A stretch of 64,000 nt of DNA from Lachancea dasiensis (taxonomy: Eukaryota > Ascomycota > Saccharomycetes > Saccharomycetales > Saccharomycetaceae): contig LT598458.1 of assembly GCA_900074725.1 (NCBI GenBank), positions 558,001 to 622,000 on the forward strand, written 5' to 3'. The notes beneath the pieces were generated by a model, which was given only the letters and a program-made list of their open reading frames with translations, did no database searches and was not told the DNA's origin. The position numbers and the translations under genes are program-made. Below, one piece after another: positions 20,545-30,042 of this stretch (within the stretch, counting starts at the first letter, position 1; every line of letters begins with the position of its first letter).

Positions 20545-21145
20545 GTTTTAGGAGATCAATTGACTTTCTGGTAAGCACAAACTGCAGTTTTCAAAGGAGA
20601 ACACCGAACAATATCGTCGCCCACTTAACTCTCTTGCCACCTTATATATACAAAAAAATTGTGAGCATGCACGTAGAAAGACCACGTGACATGGGGCGTC
20701 TGGTCGCCAATGAAGTCAACGTTGTACTAAGGGACGCAACAGCGTTTAAGTGTCACTCTATACAAGGACATGTAGAGCACAGAGCCTAACTTTATCGATG
20801 TCTAGCTCCCAGTTCATACTGCGAGTCGATATAGCGATTTACATAGAAAAAAGATCAATTGAAGGATAAAATTATTTGCTCCCAGCAAACTGGGTAACGA
20901 AAGAGGCTCAAAGAAGTTTCTGCCACGATGGTAATTACAGTGTCCTGCACTGAATATTGAATCATTTTCAAGAGGGGGGCACCTAGAAAACCTCAACTCT
21001 TTGAATTGATATTCGCTTCCCCAATGAAGACATAACCTATTCCTCAAGCAATATCTATCCAAAGGGTAATATTGTCTAATTACAACAACCTCTAGTATCA
21101 AAAGAACAAAAGCCTGTTGTTTAAAACAATCGATTCCCTCTTCAA
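20545..21145. other. IPP1 promoter and RCR-B 3' region
   Basis: No gene. About 140 bp upstream of IPP1 is an E-box CACGTG (20683-20688, Cbf1/Pho4 type), and a TATATATA stretch lies nearer the start at about 20644. This region is one end of the inverted block. Confidence 0.55.
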
Positions 21146-21832
21146 CTAAGCACCATTCACATGAGCGTTTTGCGGTACAGTGGGAGGCCGCTGCTCCATT
21201 TCAAAATTTGCTGATTCATCATTCGTACCTGTGTTGAGATGGCCATGCTGCACCTCCCTGCTGGTTTCTCCTCTCAAATCAGGGATGTTTTGTTCCGTTG
21301 CGGTCCCTCGATAGTATTGATGATAGTCTCTCGAAAAATCGAGAGAATGAGTTCTTTCGTGAGAGATGTTCTGCGTAACAGCTGGGCTTGGGAACTGAGG
21401 GCTACCTTCATTAGTCTGCGGTTCTGTGAAGGGGGGTGCTGCCTCTGCATTCTCAGCCTTGCTGTTGAGATGAAAAATGCCCTGATTATCGTAGTAACCA
21501 AGATCATTAGGATTTGCCGTTTCAGTATACGGAGGAACATAGTCTTGGGTTGATCCGCGGACGTCCCTTTCTGATTGTCGATATGTGGGAGGCATAAACC
21601 AAGCGGTGCCTGCAATAGGCCGCTGGCCCATCCTGACCCTTTTGCCGTTAACCCTAATCGCAGTGAGCGCCAGCGCCGCTATAGCAAGAATAAAGAAGAC
21701 AAACAAGATCCATCGAGCCCAAACCCATTCGCTTCCACAGCTCCATCCGTAACAGTCATCGTCATTAGATCTGCGCATAAAAGACATCGTGCTAGGCAAT
21801 CCAGCTTCAGTGCTTTCTTTAATGATGAACAT
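21146..21832 (-). CDS. RCR1/RCR2-family membrane protein, paralogue B
   Basis: Second Rcr-family gene in the window, 228 residues from the first in-frame ATG at 21832. It has a membrane segment at about residues 33-56 (WILFVFFILAIAALALTAI), then a basic GKRVRMGQ. The family block PIAGTAWFMPPTYRQSERD and the VPPYTETANPNDLGYYDNQG block (PPxY for Rsp5 binding) follow, then an acidic/Pro tail. It is closer than paralogue A to the usual RCR sequence. It adjoins GPI18, as RCR1 does in S. cerevisiae, while paralogue A adjoins UGA2, the other ancestral neighbour. The two copies face each other in inverted orientation across 16 kb. Confidence 0.88.
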   Translation of the reverse strand: MFIIKESTEAGLPSTMSFMRRSNDDDCYGWSCGSEWVWARWILFVFFILAIAALALTAIRVNGKRVRMGQRPIAGTAWFMPPTYRQSERDVRGSTQDYVPPYTETANPNDLGYYDNQGIFHLNSKAENAEAAPPFTEPQTNEGSPQFPSPAVTQNISHERTHSLDFSRDYHQYYRGTATEQNIPDLRGETSREVQHGHLNTGTNDESANFEMEQRPPTVPQNAHVNGA

Positions 21833-21999
21833 CCTCAATATTAGTAAGATTGGCTCTGCGCTGGATTCGTGAAGCCTCAATCCGTTCTTAAGTGTCTGTT
21901 CTCCTTTACTACAATTGGTACTTTATCCCTTCAAGGCATTAATTTAGCATATCATTTTCAAAATTTATATTTTACATAAAGCTGTCAACGTGAAAACAA

Positions 22000-22026
22000 A
22001 TGCCGTTGCGTGATGAATGCATGTAA
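22000..22026 (+). promoter_or_regulatory. Overlapping upstream ORF of GPI18
   Basis: ATG at 22000 reads MPLRDECM and stops with TAA at 22024-22026, out of frame and past the GPI18 ATG at 22013. Scanning ribosomes would have to leak past it, so it could lower GPI18 translation. It matters only if the transcript starts upstream of 22000. Confidence 0.5.
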
Positions 22027-23302
22027 AATTACGGGGTTCTTCGTGGCAGCGAAGGCTGTCCAATATCTCATTGTGTTCTGTACTCCTGTGGATCAATTTG
22101 ATACCTCGACTAAGCTTTTTCTAGCACAATATGTTGCCGAAAAGGAGATTGAAACTTGGATAAATGTGCGCTTCTGGAACAAGCTCTTAGCATGGGACGC
22201 TGTCTTCTTTCTGAAAACTGCAATGACCAATGCGAGACCAGAGTTTGAGCACGAAAATGCGTTTTCCAGCCTGTGGTCCCTGATATTGAGGAGCGCCTCT
22301 CGAGACAGCACGAACATTTATACCATACTGAAAACCGGTGTCATTATCGAGAATCTCCTTCACTATGGGGCTGCCGCGCTCTTATACCAATTGACTCTCA
22401 AAACTTTTGAATCGAATGTTTTGAAATCTCACCACATTCATAATTTGGCCAAGCTCTCTACTATTCTCTTCATTGCAAGCAGTGCCGCAGGTTTTTGCTT
22501 GGGGGTTTATTCAGAGCCCTTGTCGACATTCTTTACACTTTTAGGAATGATTTGTCGCGAACGCACAATCCATTTCGACGTTTATGGCAACTTGAGAATA
22601 TGCTGGTTGAAATGGCCATTGTATGCCATCTTTTCTACGGCTTGCTTCACTGTGGCATTTATTAACAGACCTATCTGTATTATACTGGGCTCTTATTACC
22701 TATTCGATCTGTTTTATCTTATAAAAGCAAGGCAATATAAACAAGCGATGTTCATGCCGTGCGTCAGCGGTTGCTGTATGTTCGTTATCTTTCTTTATCA
22801 CCAATACTACCTGCCATTCCAGGTATATTGTCCAGAGAGGGGAGAGTGGTGTCTAAATACAATTTTTGACCTGCCAGTAAGTTATAGATCCTTGTACTCT
22901 TATATTCAAGATTACTACTGGAACAATGGAATACTGCGCTACTGGACACTGAACAATATCCCTAATTTCCTTTTTGCATTGCCCAATGTTGTTGTTATGT
23001 GGTATGCCACGGTTTACTTTTCACACCAATACCCCTGCTTTAATTTGAAATCGTTAGTGTTTATGAGTAGAGTCTTCCTCATCATCATGGCTTTTTTTGC
23101 CCACACGCAAGTTATCAACAGAGTCTCAACTTTCATTCCATTACATTTATGGTACGTGGCTGACCGCATCAATAAACTATACCAAGGCAAAGACACACCA
23201 ATGAAAGGTGATGACAAGCTCATCAGATACTATGTTGGCTGGTTATTATTTTGGATTCCTTTACAAACTGCATTGTATGCCTCTTTTCTTCCACCGGCCT
23301 GA
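22013..23302 (+). CDS. GPI18: GPI mannosyltransferase II, Gpi18 (PIG-V)
   Basis: ER multi-pass enzyme that adds the second mannose, alpha-1,6-linked, to the GPI anchor precursor. The 429-residue protein has a first luminal loop with WDAVFFLK (the acidic residue of this family's active site). Many hydrophobic segments follow to a short cytosolic end. Its length is near that of S. cerevisiae Gpi18 (433). The start is the ATG at 22013; no in-frame ATG precedes it. It is divergent from RCR-B, and the shared 180-bp promoter contains a sequence matching the S. cerevisiae ARS consensus (21963-21973). Confidence 0.92.
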   Translation: MNACKITGFFVAAKAVQYLIVFCTPVDQFDTSTKLFLAQYVAEKEIETWINVRFWNKLLAWDAVFFLKTAMTNARPEFEHENAFSSLWSLILRSASRDSTNIYTILKTGVIIENLLHYGAAALLYQLTLKTFESNVLKSHHIHNLAKLSTILFIASSAAGFCLGVYSEPLSTFFTLLGMICRERTIHFDVYGNLRICWLKWPLYAIFSTACFTVAFINRPICIILGSYYLFDLFYLIKARQYKQAMFMPCVSGCCMFVIFLYHQYYLPFQVYCPERGEWCLNTIFDLPVSYRSLYSYIQDYYWNNGILRYWTLNNIPNFLFALPNVVVMWYATVYFSHQYPCFNLKSLVFMSRVFLIIMAFFAHTQVINRVSTFIPLHLWYVADRINKLYQGKDTPMKGDDKLIRYYVGWLLFWIPLQTALYASFLPPA

Positions 23303-23485
23303 AAACAAGGTCATATATTCGTATCAGGTCAGCGCTCATAGTATTAGCGATAGGCTTGTCATCACCTTTCAGCGTTCCACAAACCTACAGATCAGTAGCC
23401 ACAAAACTCGTGGTCTACTCTAGATTAATGCTCTATCCTTCTATGTAAATATATACAAGCTTTAAATGTTTCACATAAATTTTAG

Positions 23486-24895
23486 TCATTTCCGTCTAGT
23501 CAGAATGCTGTTAGTGAGGAACTCGAGAGCAGAACGGGCATCTGAATCAGGGAGAGCATTGCGAAGATTTGCAAGAGCACGATCTCTGTATTCCACAGCC
23601 AGCTCATGGGTTTTATGGATACCACCATGGTTTACCACCGCTTCAGCTGCTCTTTCGGCGTCACCAGGTTGTGAGAAGTTTCGCTGTATCAAAGGGCCCA
23701 AAGATATGTCTTCCTTCCAAGCGTATAATACAGGGGCCGTCGCAATCCCAAGTTGTAAATCTGCGCCCGCTGGTTTCCCTAAATCATTAGCCGATACTGT
23801 GAAGTCTAACATGTCGTCCACTAGCTGGAAGCATATTCCTAAGTTTTTACCAAAATTATAGCATTCCTCGACAACAGGTTGCTGAGCCCCTGATAATATT
23901 GCAGCTGCTCTACATGATTTTGAAATTAAAGCAGCAGTCTTCAAATATGTCTTGTGAAGATAATATTCGAATGCTGTAGTGATCATGGCTTCTTGAGTTA
24001 TTTGACTTGATTCGGTGGGGACGCGGTATTCGTGCGCAGCGTTGAGCAATTTCTGGGATGGTGGTGGAACTTTTTGTGAACCATTAGCTATAGTGGATAC
24101 GTCACCGTCAGTTGCGAGGTTCTTCAGTTGCATAAACTCACCTTCAACTAGATTTGCAATACTGTTAGAAACAAGTTCCACGACTTCAGGGTTTCGCAGT
24201 CTCGAGATTGAGACGGTTGCCCTACCGAGGAGGAAATCTCCAGCCAAGACTGCCATCTTGTTCGTGAATGCAACGTTACCACTGGCTCGGCCTCGGCGAG
24301 TGTCTGAGTAATCAATGACATCATCGTGAAGTAGGGAGGCCGTATGTATCATCTCAACAATTTCGGCTAACCTTCTTTGTTTCGGTAAAATACCTCTCTC
24401 CTCGTCGAACTTCTCAGGAAGGGGTTCTGGTCCTCTGGTGAGAGGATTCAACGGCTTTATTCCATGTAAGATATGAAGTGGTGAAATGTTTTTTGCAGGA
24501 TGTTGGAATAGCAATGATTGAGGAGGACTGGAGTAGACAGGATCCTCTGGAACATCAGAATAATCTACCTTAATTCTATTACGCTCCTCGACTGGGATTT
24601 CCGCTAGAGCTCGAGATAATAAGAGAACCAACATGGGCCGAACTTTCTTGCCCTCTGCTTCAAAATAGTACCCAGTGACTCTATTTAGAGTTGGATGGCC
24701 TGAACCCATCAAAGCGACAATGTTCTTCGCCAGAGTATTCATCTCTTGAGAAACTAAAGCCACCGGGTTGTTTAGTAAACTTTTGGGGGTCACTAACCTC
24801 GCCGCAGTTTCCAATGCAGTTGCAAAAGAAGACTTATGGCGCGCATTGCGTAAAACTAGTTTACTTGAGCACTGGAAAGCCCCAGAACGAAGCAT
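23486..24895 (-). CDS. COQ1: Hexaprenyl-diphosphate synthase Coq1
   Basis: Mitochondrial trans-prenyl transferase that makes the hexaprenyl tail of ubiquinone Q6. The 469-residue protein starts with a basic, Ser-rich presequence (MLRSGAFQCSSKLVLRNARHK). Both aspartate-rich motifs are intact: LLHDDVIDYSD and QLVDDMLDF. Lys/Arg of the substrate site appear in GKKVRPMLVLLLSRA. It is divergent from RER2 with only 81 bp between the starts, and it neighbours GPI18 as in S. cerevisiae. Confidence 0.95.
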   Translation of the reverse strand: MLRSGAFQCSSKLVLRNARHKSSFATALETAARLVTPKSLLNNPVALVSQEMNTLAKNIVALMGSGHPTLNRVTGYYFEAEGKKVRPMLVLLLSRALAEIPVEERNRIKVDYSDVPEDPVYSSPPQSLLFQHPAKNISPLHILHGIKPLNPLTRGPEPLPEKFDEERGILPKQRRLAEIVEMIHTASLLHDDVIDYSDTRRGRASGNVAFTNKMAVLAGDFLLGRATVSISRLRNPEVVELVSNSIANLVEGEFMQLKNLATDGDVSTIANGSQKVPPPSQKLLNAAHEYRVPTESSQITQEAMITTAFEYYLHKTYLKTAALISKSCRAAAILSGAQQPVVEECYNFGKNLGICFQLVDDMLDFTVSANDLGKPAGADLQLGIATAPVLYAWKEDISLGPLIQRNFSQPGDAERAAEAVVNHGGIHKTHELAVEYRDRALANLRNALPDSDARSALEFLTNSILTRRK

Positions 24896-24976
24896 AGTGC
24901 AATCATCCTTTCGAAATGACTTGTAGTTAATTGCAAGCGTTCAAATTTTTTTTAAGGTAACACCTGAGTAACTGAA

Positions 24977-25864
24977 ATGTTACTCGACATAGAGACAAAA
25001 CCGCCAATGACAGACAATAACACGTTCCCTGGGTCGTCACAGGCCTTGAATTTTTGTAAAAATGTCTTCTCTCGTGCTTTAAGAAGTTCAAATAATGTGC
25101 CTCGTCATATAGGTTTGATTATGGACGGAAACCGGCGTTGGGCTAAGCGCAAGCACGTTGAGATCAAGGAGGGCCACAGCGCTGGGTTTCATAGCATGAG
25201 CAGAGCACTGGAGCTTTGTTATGAGGCTGGAGTCAATACCGCGACGGTGTTTGCATTTTCCATAGAAAACTTTAGAAGAAGTGCGATCGAAGTGGACTCA
25301 TTAATGAATTTAGCAAGTAGCGGTATCAGGCAAGTTGTTCAGAATGGGGAAATGGCTGAAAAATTTGGTGTCCGAATCAACATTATTGGAGACAGATCCT
25401 TGCTACCCGAGGATGTACTGCGAGAGGTGGAAGCGGCGGAGAAAATTACAAAAGACAACACCAGAGCTGTACTAAATTTATGTTTTCCTTACACAGGACG
25501 GGACGAGCTGCTTCAGAGCATTATAAGAACCATTGATAAGACCCAGAATAAAGAACTAAATTTTACCAATATAGACGAGGCGGTGATAGACGAGAATTTA
25601 TACACAGGAGGGTCTCCTCCAGTGGATCTGCTGATTAGAACTAGTGGGGTGACCCGTTTAAGTGATTTTCTGCTCTGGCAATTGAGTCGAAAAGGAGTAG
25701 TTATAGAGTTTTTGGATTGTCTGTGGCCCGATTTTGGCTCTCGGCAAATGGCATGGATTTTACTCAAATTTGCATACAAGAAATTTTATTCAGCTTCAGA
25801 ACCAGAACTCGACGAGGAAATTGAAGGCCAAGGGGATTCTTACTCTAAAAGCAAGCAGTTTTAA
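24977..25864 (+). CDS. RER2: cis-Prenyltransferase Rer2
   Basis: ER-side dehydrodolichyl diphosphate synthase, which makes the dolichol backbone for glycosylation. The 295-residue protein has the undecaprenyl-synthase signature: [12 protein letters not shown] with catalytic Asp, [10 protein letters not shown], and the [16 protein letters not shown] block near the end. The RxG motif needed by the Nus1 partner is typically C-terminal to this and was not checked. SRT1 is the alternative family member, but the position beside COQ1 and NTH matches RER2. Confidence 0.93.
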   Translation: MLLDIETKPPMTDNNTFPGSSQALNFCKNVFSRALRSSNNVPRHIGLIMDGNRRWAKRKHVEIKEGHSAGFHSMSRALELCYEAGVNTATVFAFSIENFRRSAIEVDSLMNLASSGIRQVVQNGEMAEKFGVRINIIGDRSLLPEDVLREVEAAEKITKDNTRAVLNLCFPYTGRDELLQSIIRTIDKTQNKELNFTNIDEAVIDENLYTGGSPPVDLLIRTSGVTRLSDFLLWQLSRKGVVIEFLDCLWPDFGSRQMAWILLKFAYKKFYSASEPELDEEIEGQGDSYSKSKQF

Positions 25865-26073
25865 TATTAACTAGCACGGGCTGCTTCAACTTAAAAAACT
25901 TATCGACTCAACAATCTAAACCAAGACGGAAGCATTGACACAAATAGCATATGGATGCATCTACTATGATCTACAATATATTAATTTTCTAAATATGCCT
26001 GGTGAGACCTTCATCTAATTTGAGATTTAAATCTCCGTCTTCTCACTACTAATTCCCTTTTCGGTTGGTTCAA

Positions 26074-26685
26074 TCATTTGTTAGAGGTCTGGGCTTTCTC
26101 GAACTCTTCCTTGAATTTATCGGCATTTTCTTTGTTCCCGAATCTGATGGCAAATGTGAAAGCTTCAGGCCCACCTTCAGCGACATCGGCCGTACAAGAG
26201 TAAACCCAAGATCTATCTGAACCCACGTTGGGCTTCAACACGTAATCAGGTGAAATAATGTGGTTGGCACACACTTTCAACGTTTTATCTCTTCTCATCA
26301 ATAGCCTAACCTTTTTACTCTCTTTGTTCTGAAGAAACTTCACATCACCAGTGCCCCTTTCCTTCCACTCTTTGTTCTCGGAATCAAATCTAAAAAGCTT
26401 GGCTCTAACCTTGAACAAGACCTGCTCGTCTTCTTCCATTGTCTTGACATCAACTTTCTCCAACGTCACTACTGGTTCAAAATGCACATCTGGGGATTCT
26501 GGAGCTTCCTCTTCATCCTTCTTGGACTCTTTCGGTTCTTCCCCTTCGCCTTTGTTCTGTTCTGCGCTTTCAGCAGCTTCCTCTTTTTTATCTGCCTTCT
26601 TACCACCAAACATGGAGAATACAGCAGAGCTTGGTGGCTTTGAAGTAGGAGCTGTTGATGTTTGTACCTTAGAATCTTCCGACAT
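26074..26685 (-). CDS. YRB1: Ran-GTP binding protein Yrb1 (RanBP1)
   Basis: Cytosolic RanBP1 that helps RanGAP release Gsp1-GTP from transport receptors. The 203-residue product has an acidic/Lys N-terminal region containing the [12 protein letters not shown] segment. The Ran-binding domain follows from about residue 65: [44 protein letters not shown] and SDRSWVYSC. The start at 26685 (MSEDSK) fits the family; the 16 codons before it have no ATG. It sits between RER2 and NTH1. Confidence 0.95.
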   Translation of the reverse strand: MSEDSKVQTSTAPTSKPPSSAVFSMFGGKKADKKEEAAESAEQNKGEGEEPKESKKDEEEAPESPDVHFEPVVTLEKVDVKTMEEDEQVLFKVRAKLFRFDSENKEWKERGTGDVKFLQNKESKKVRLLMRRDKTLKVCANHIISPDYVLKPNVGSDRSWVYSCTADVAEGGPEAFTFAIRFGNKENADKFKEEFEKAQTSNK

Positions 26686-26961
26686 TGTTTTGTGGCACTT
26701 GTGTATGGTATATCCAGTTTGAGGATGGAACAATACTCGTTGTGTGTTGCTGAAGTATTCAAAATTTTTCCTATACTCTATTACTCATCACTTCTTACGC
26801 CCCATGCTGGTAAGGATGCTGTCTTCCCTATTTTTGAGATATTTTGGGACCACACCTCTGGCTACCACGTCAAACTTATCCCACTCCTGCAAGACTAGAC
26901 CACTCCTAACAAGATAAGATAGCACGCTTCCTTATTCGTACAAGATTGAACTGCGATAGTG

Positions 26962-29196
26962 ATGACAGAGAATTCTCAAATCAATCCTAGGCCTCACCGC
27001 CGAAACAACTCCCTTGATCAATTCACCGACCCTTTTTCCACAGCAGAGATCTACTATGGGCCTGAGACCGATCCTACCAAAAAACAGACAAAGGGTTTCA
27101 ATAGAACTAGGACAATGAGCGTATTTGGAAATGCGTCCCAGTTCAAAATTGCTGATTTCACTTCTTTACCAGTTAGAAGACGAGGATCTGAAGACGACAG
27201 TTATTTAAGCACTAAAGGCAAAAGAAGGTTTTTCATAGAGGATGTGGATGCTACTTTACAGAAGTTGCTTAGTTGTGAAGATACTGACAATAATTATCAA
27301 ATTACTATCGAAGATGCTGGGCCTAAGATGATTCGAATTGGAACTGCCAATTCCAATGGTTACAATAAAATAAGTATTAAGGGGACGTACATGCTTTCCA
27401 ACTTATTACAAGAACTCACACTGGCTAAAAGCTTTGGGAGGAAGCAAGTTATGTTAGACGAGGCGAGGTTGAATGAAAACCCAGTCAATAGGCTGGAAAG
27501 GTTGATTGCCACACAATTCTGGAAATCTTTGACCAGAAGAATTGATCTCTATAACGTAGCAAAAATAGCAGCGGACACTAAAATTGACACACCAGCCGCG
27601 AAAGTGCCACGGATTTATGTGCCTCATAATTGTCCTGATCAGTACGAATTTTATGTTCAAGCTTCACAAATGAACCCAGCTTCAAGCCTTGACGTTGAAT
27701 ATTTACCTGAGGATATTACTGAGGAGTATGTGAAGTCTATCAATGATAGACCTGGCCTCTTGGCCCTAGCCATGGAAAAACATATGGATCCAGCTACAGG
27801 CGAAGAGGCTATGTTCAGTTATCCTTATGTCGTACCTGGGGGACGGTTTAATGAGTTGTATGGTTGGGATTCCTACATGATGGCATTAGGTCTCTTGGAC
27901 AGTGCTAAAACGGACCTCGCACGGGGAATGGTTGAGCATTTCATATTTGAGATTGAGCATTACGGAAAAATACTTAATGCCAACAGAAGCTACTACCTTT
28001 GTAGGTCCCAGCCTCCTTTCCTTACTGATATGGCTTTGAAGGTCTTTGAGAAGATGGGAGGAAAAAGCAATCCTGATGCTATTTCTCTTCTTAAACGGGC
28101 CTTTGCAGCAGCGGTCAAGGAGTATAAGAGCGTTTGGATGGCTGCACCTAGACTTGACGAGGCTACCGGCTTGTCATGTTACCAACCTAACGGTTTAGGG
28201 ATTCCTCCAGAAACCGAAGCTGGCCACTTTGATGCGGTTTTACAAGTGTATGCTGATAAACACAAAGTGCCCATTGAAGAATTCAGGAACCTTTACAACA
28301 ATGGCACTGTCGTCGAACCAGAACTGGATGAATACTTTCTTCACGATCGGGCTGTCAGAGAGTCCGGACATGACACTACATACCGTTTTGATGGTGTTTG
28401 CGCTCACCTAGCTACAATTGACCTCAACTCCTTGTTATACAAATATGAGGTGGACATTGCAGAACATATCGAACTCTTTCATGATGGCGAATTTACTGAT
28501 TTATTGAATGAAAAGACCGATACTGCCTACTGGAGGTCGCGCGCAGCAAAAAGGAAACAAAGAATCACAAAATACTTATGGGATGAGGAAACGGGTTTTT
28601 TTCACGATTACCACATTAAATTTAAAGAAAGAATGACCTATGAGTCTGCGACCACATTGTGGGCCCTGTGGGCTGGAGTCGCAACACTCGAACAGGCTCA
28701 TTCCATGGTTACTAAAGCTCTTCCTAAACTAGAGATGTTAGGAGGCCTCGTGTCATGTACGGAGGAGTCAAGAGGAGAAGTTTCAATTGAAAGACCAACG
28801 AGACAGTGGGACTATCCATTCGGTTGGGCACCTCATCAGATCCTCGCTTGGGAGGGGCTCTCCAAATATGATTATGTTGGAGAAGCACGACGCTTGGCCT
28901 ACAGGTGGCTTTATTTGATGACAAAGGCCTTTGTAGATTACAATGGCATTGTTGTGGAAAAGTACGATGTTACCAAAGGAACGGATCCTCACCGGGTAGA
29001 AGCTGAATATGGTAACCAAGGCGCGGATTTTAAAGGGGTGGCGACAGAAGGGTTTGGCTGGGTGAACACCAGTTACGTACTGGGACTAAAATTTATGGAT
29101 ACATCTGCCAGGAGAGGACTTGCTTCATGCATTAGTCCAGATTCATTCTTTTCTAATTTGAAGCCAGAGCATAGAGGTAAGTATGCTATGCCATGA
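26962..29196 (+). CDS. NTH1: Neutral trehalase Nth1
   Basis: Cytosolic trehalase that splits trehalose to two glucose, activated by PKA with 14-3-3 (Bmh). The 744-residue enzyme has an N-terminal regulatory region with PKA-type sites RRNNS, RTRTMS and RRGS. A calcium-binding EF-like loop follows, DTDNNYQITIED. The catalytic domain has both trehalase signatures: PGGRFNELYGWDSYMM and QWDYPFGWAPHQ. The start is the ATG at 26962. It represents both NTH1 and NTH2, each of which lies next to a centromere in S. cerevisiae. Confidence 0.96.
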   Translation: MTENSQINPRPHRRNNSLDQFTDPFSTAEIYYGPETDPTKKQTKGFNRTRTMSVFGNASQFKIADFTSLPVRRRGSEDDSYLSTKGKRRFFIEDVDATLQKLLSCEDTDNNYQITIEDAGPKMIRIGTANSNGYNKISIKGTYMLSNLLQELTLAKSFGRKQVMLDEARLNENPVNRLERLIATQFWKSLTRRIDLYNVAKIAADTKIDTPAAKVPRIYVPHNCPDQYEFYVQASQMNPASSLDVEYLPEDITEEYVKSINDRPGLLALAMEKHMDPATGEEAMFSYPYVVPGGRFNELYGWDSYMMALGLLDSAKTDLARGMVEHFIFEIEHYGKILNANRSYYLCRSQPPFLTDMALKVFEKMGGKSNPDAISLLKRAFAAAVKEYKSVWMAAPRLDEATGLSCYQPNGLGIPPETEAGHFDAVLQVYADKHKVPIEEFRNLYNNGTVVEPELDEYFLHDRAVRESGHDTTYRFDGVCAHLATIDLNSLLYKYEVDIAEHIELFHDGEFTDLLNEKTDTAYWRSRAAKRKQRITKYLWDEETGFFHDYHIKFKERMTYESATTLWALWAGVATLEQAHSMVTKALPKLEMLGGLVSCTEESRGEVSIERPTRQWDYPFGWAPHQILAWEGLSKYDYVGEARRLAYRWLYLMTKAFVDYNGIVVEKYDVTKGTDPHRVEAEYGNQGADFKGVATEGFGWVNTSYVLGLKFMDTSARRGLASCISPDSFFSNLKPEHRGKYAMP

Positions 29197-29285
29197 AAGG
29201 GCAGATTATTTTTTTAGTCATACTTCATATCAATCTTATAGCACCAATATATGTACGAAATTTATGATTGAAGCCTTGATCACTT

Positions 29286-29310
29286 CCCGCACCTTCCAAG
29301 AAGGTGCGGG
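29286..29310. terminator. Perfect hairpin 3' of NTH1
   Basis: CCCGCACCTTC and GAAGGTGCGGG are exact inverted repeats of 11 bp around a 3-base loop CAA; one further T-A pair extends the stem to 12. It lies 90 bp after the NTH1 stop in otherwise A/T-rich DNA. It may be an mRNA 3' structure or a DNA cruciform; the type assigned here is tentative. Confidence 0.45.
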
Positions 29311-29348
29311 AGAATAAGATCGAAATCGTAATAAAGGAATATAAAATA

Positions 29349-29374
29349 ATATATATATATATATATATATATAT
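29349..29374. repeat. (AT)13 microsatellite
   Basis: Thirteen uninterrupted AT units just upstream of the candidate centromere. Confidence 0.9.
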
Positions 29375-29385
29375 TTATGTTAAAT

Positions 29386-29512
29386 ATCATATGACATCTT
29401 TTTTCATTATTTGCAAAACATTAAACCTAATATTCTTTATATCTTAATTTTCAAACGTTTCAATAAAACCTTTTTGTACCTATTTATGTGTGGGATTTCC
29501 GAATAAAATTTT
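29386..29512 (+). other. CEN: Candidate point centromere (CDEI-CDEII-CDEIII)
   Basis: CDEIII-like sequence begins at 29487: TGTGTGGGATTTCCGAATAA (29487-29506) followed by A/T-rich bases. It keeps the essential TTTCCGAA core and the spacing to the leading TGT and the G before the core. CDEI-like ATCATATG (29386-29393) differs at one base from RTCACRTG. The 93 bp between are about 80% A+T by my count, with runs of A and T, as CDEII requires. The location between NTH1 and ECM15 matches CEN2 (ECM15/NTH2) and CEN4 (RMD1/NTH1) of S. cerevisiae. The weak CDEI is the main doubt. Confidence 0.7.
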
Positions 29513-30042
29513 CAAGTTAATGTATGTCAATTTAATTTTGGAGATGTGTTATAGACTATTCTTATACTCTTTCCTGACCATATTCAACTCTGTCTTGGGT
29601 ACTGCAAGTACACCAGCTGTATTCATTAGATTTGCTTAGCATCACTTTAGTTCGAGCGCTTTTTTGTCAATACCTGGTTGACTAAAATATGCTCTAAGCT
29701 TAATGTTGGGTTGTGAACCACAATCATTTAAATTTACTACAGAAACCATACTTCGCTGCAGATATGTAGAAGTCTGTAATTTCGATGTCGCAATAAACAT
29801 GATGTTGAATCATATACTAAAAGGCCTCATGTGAAAAGTATTATTCGAAGGGCACTATTGAAAGTTGCATAAAATCATTCATATTACTCGATGATGGGAG
29901 CATACTCTCTTCGTAGTCACGTGTCTAATTATGTAGATTTAATATATTTGTATATGTGATATATAACAGGTACAACTTAAAACACAAGGGAGGTTAGCAT
30001 TGCCAATCTTTTACGATCCACACTGAACGTCATTTGCCAACA

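Larger units (their letters stand above)
29197..30042. other. Gene-free centromere region
   Basis: About 850 bp of A/T-rich DNA between NTH1 and ECM15 with no gene. It contains a perfect hairpin (29286-29310), a (TA)n tract (29349-29374), a candidate point centromere (29386-29512) and a GTCACGTG Cbf1-type site (29916-29923). Confidence 0.75.

Noticed and set aside
29916-29923. GTCACGTG as the CDEI of the centromere
   Set aside because: It is about 400 bp from the CDEIII-like core, on the wrong side, and no CDEIII follows in the direction it would need. It may be an ordinary Cbf1 site.
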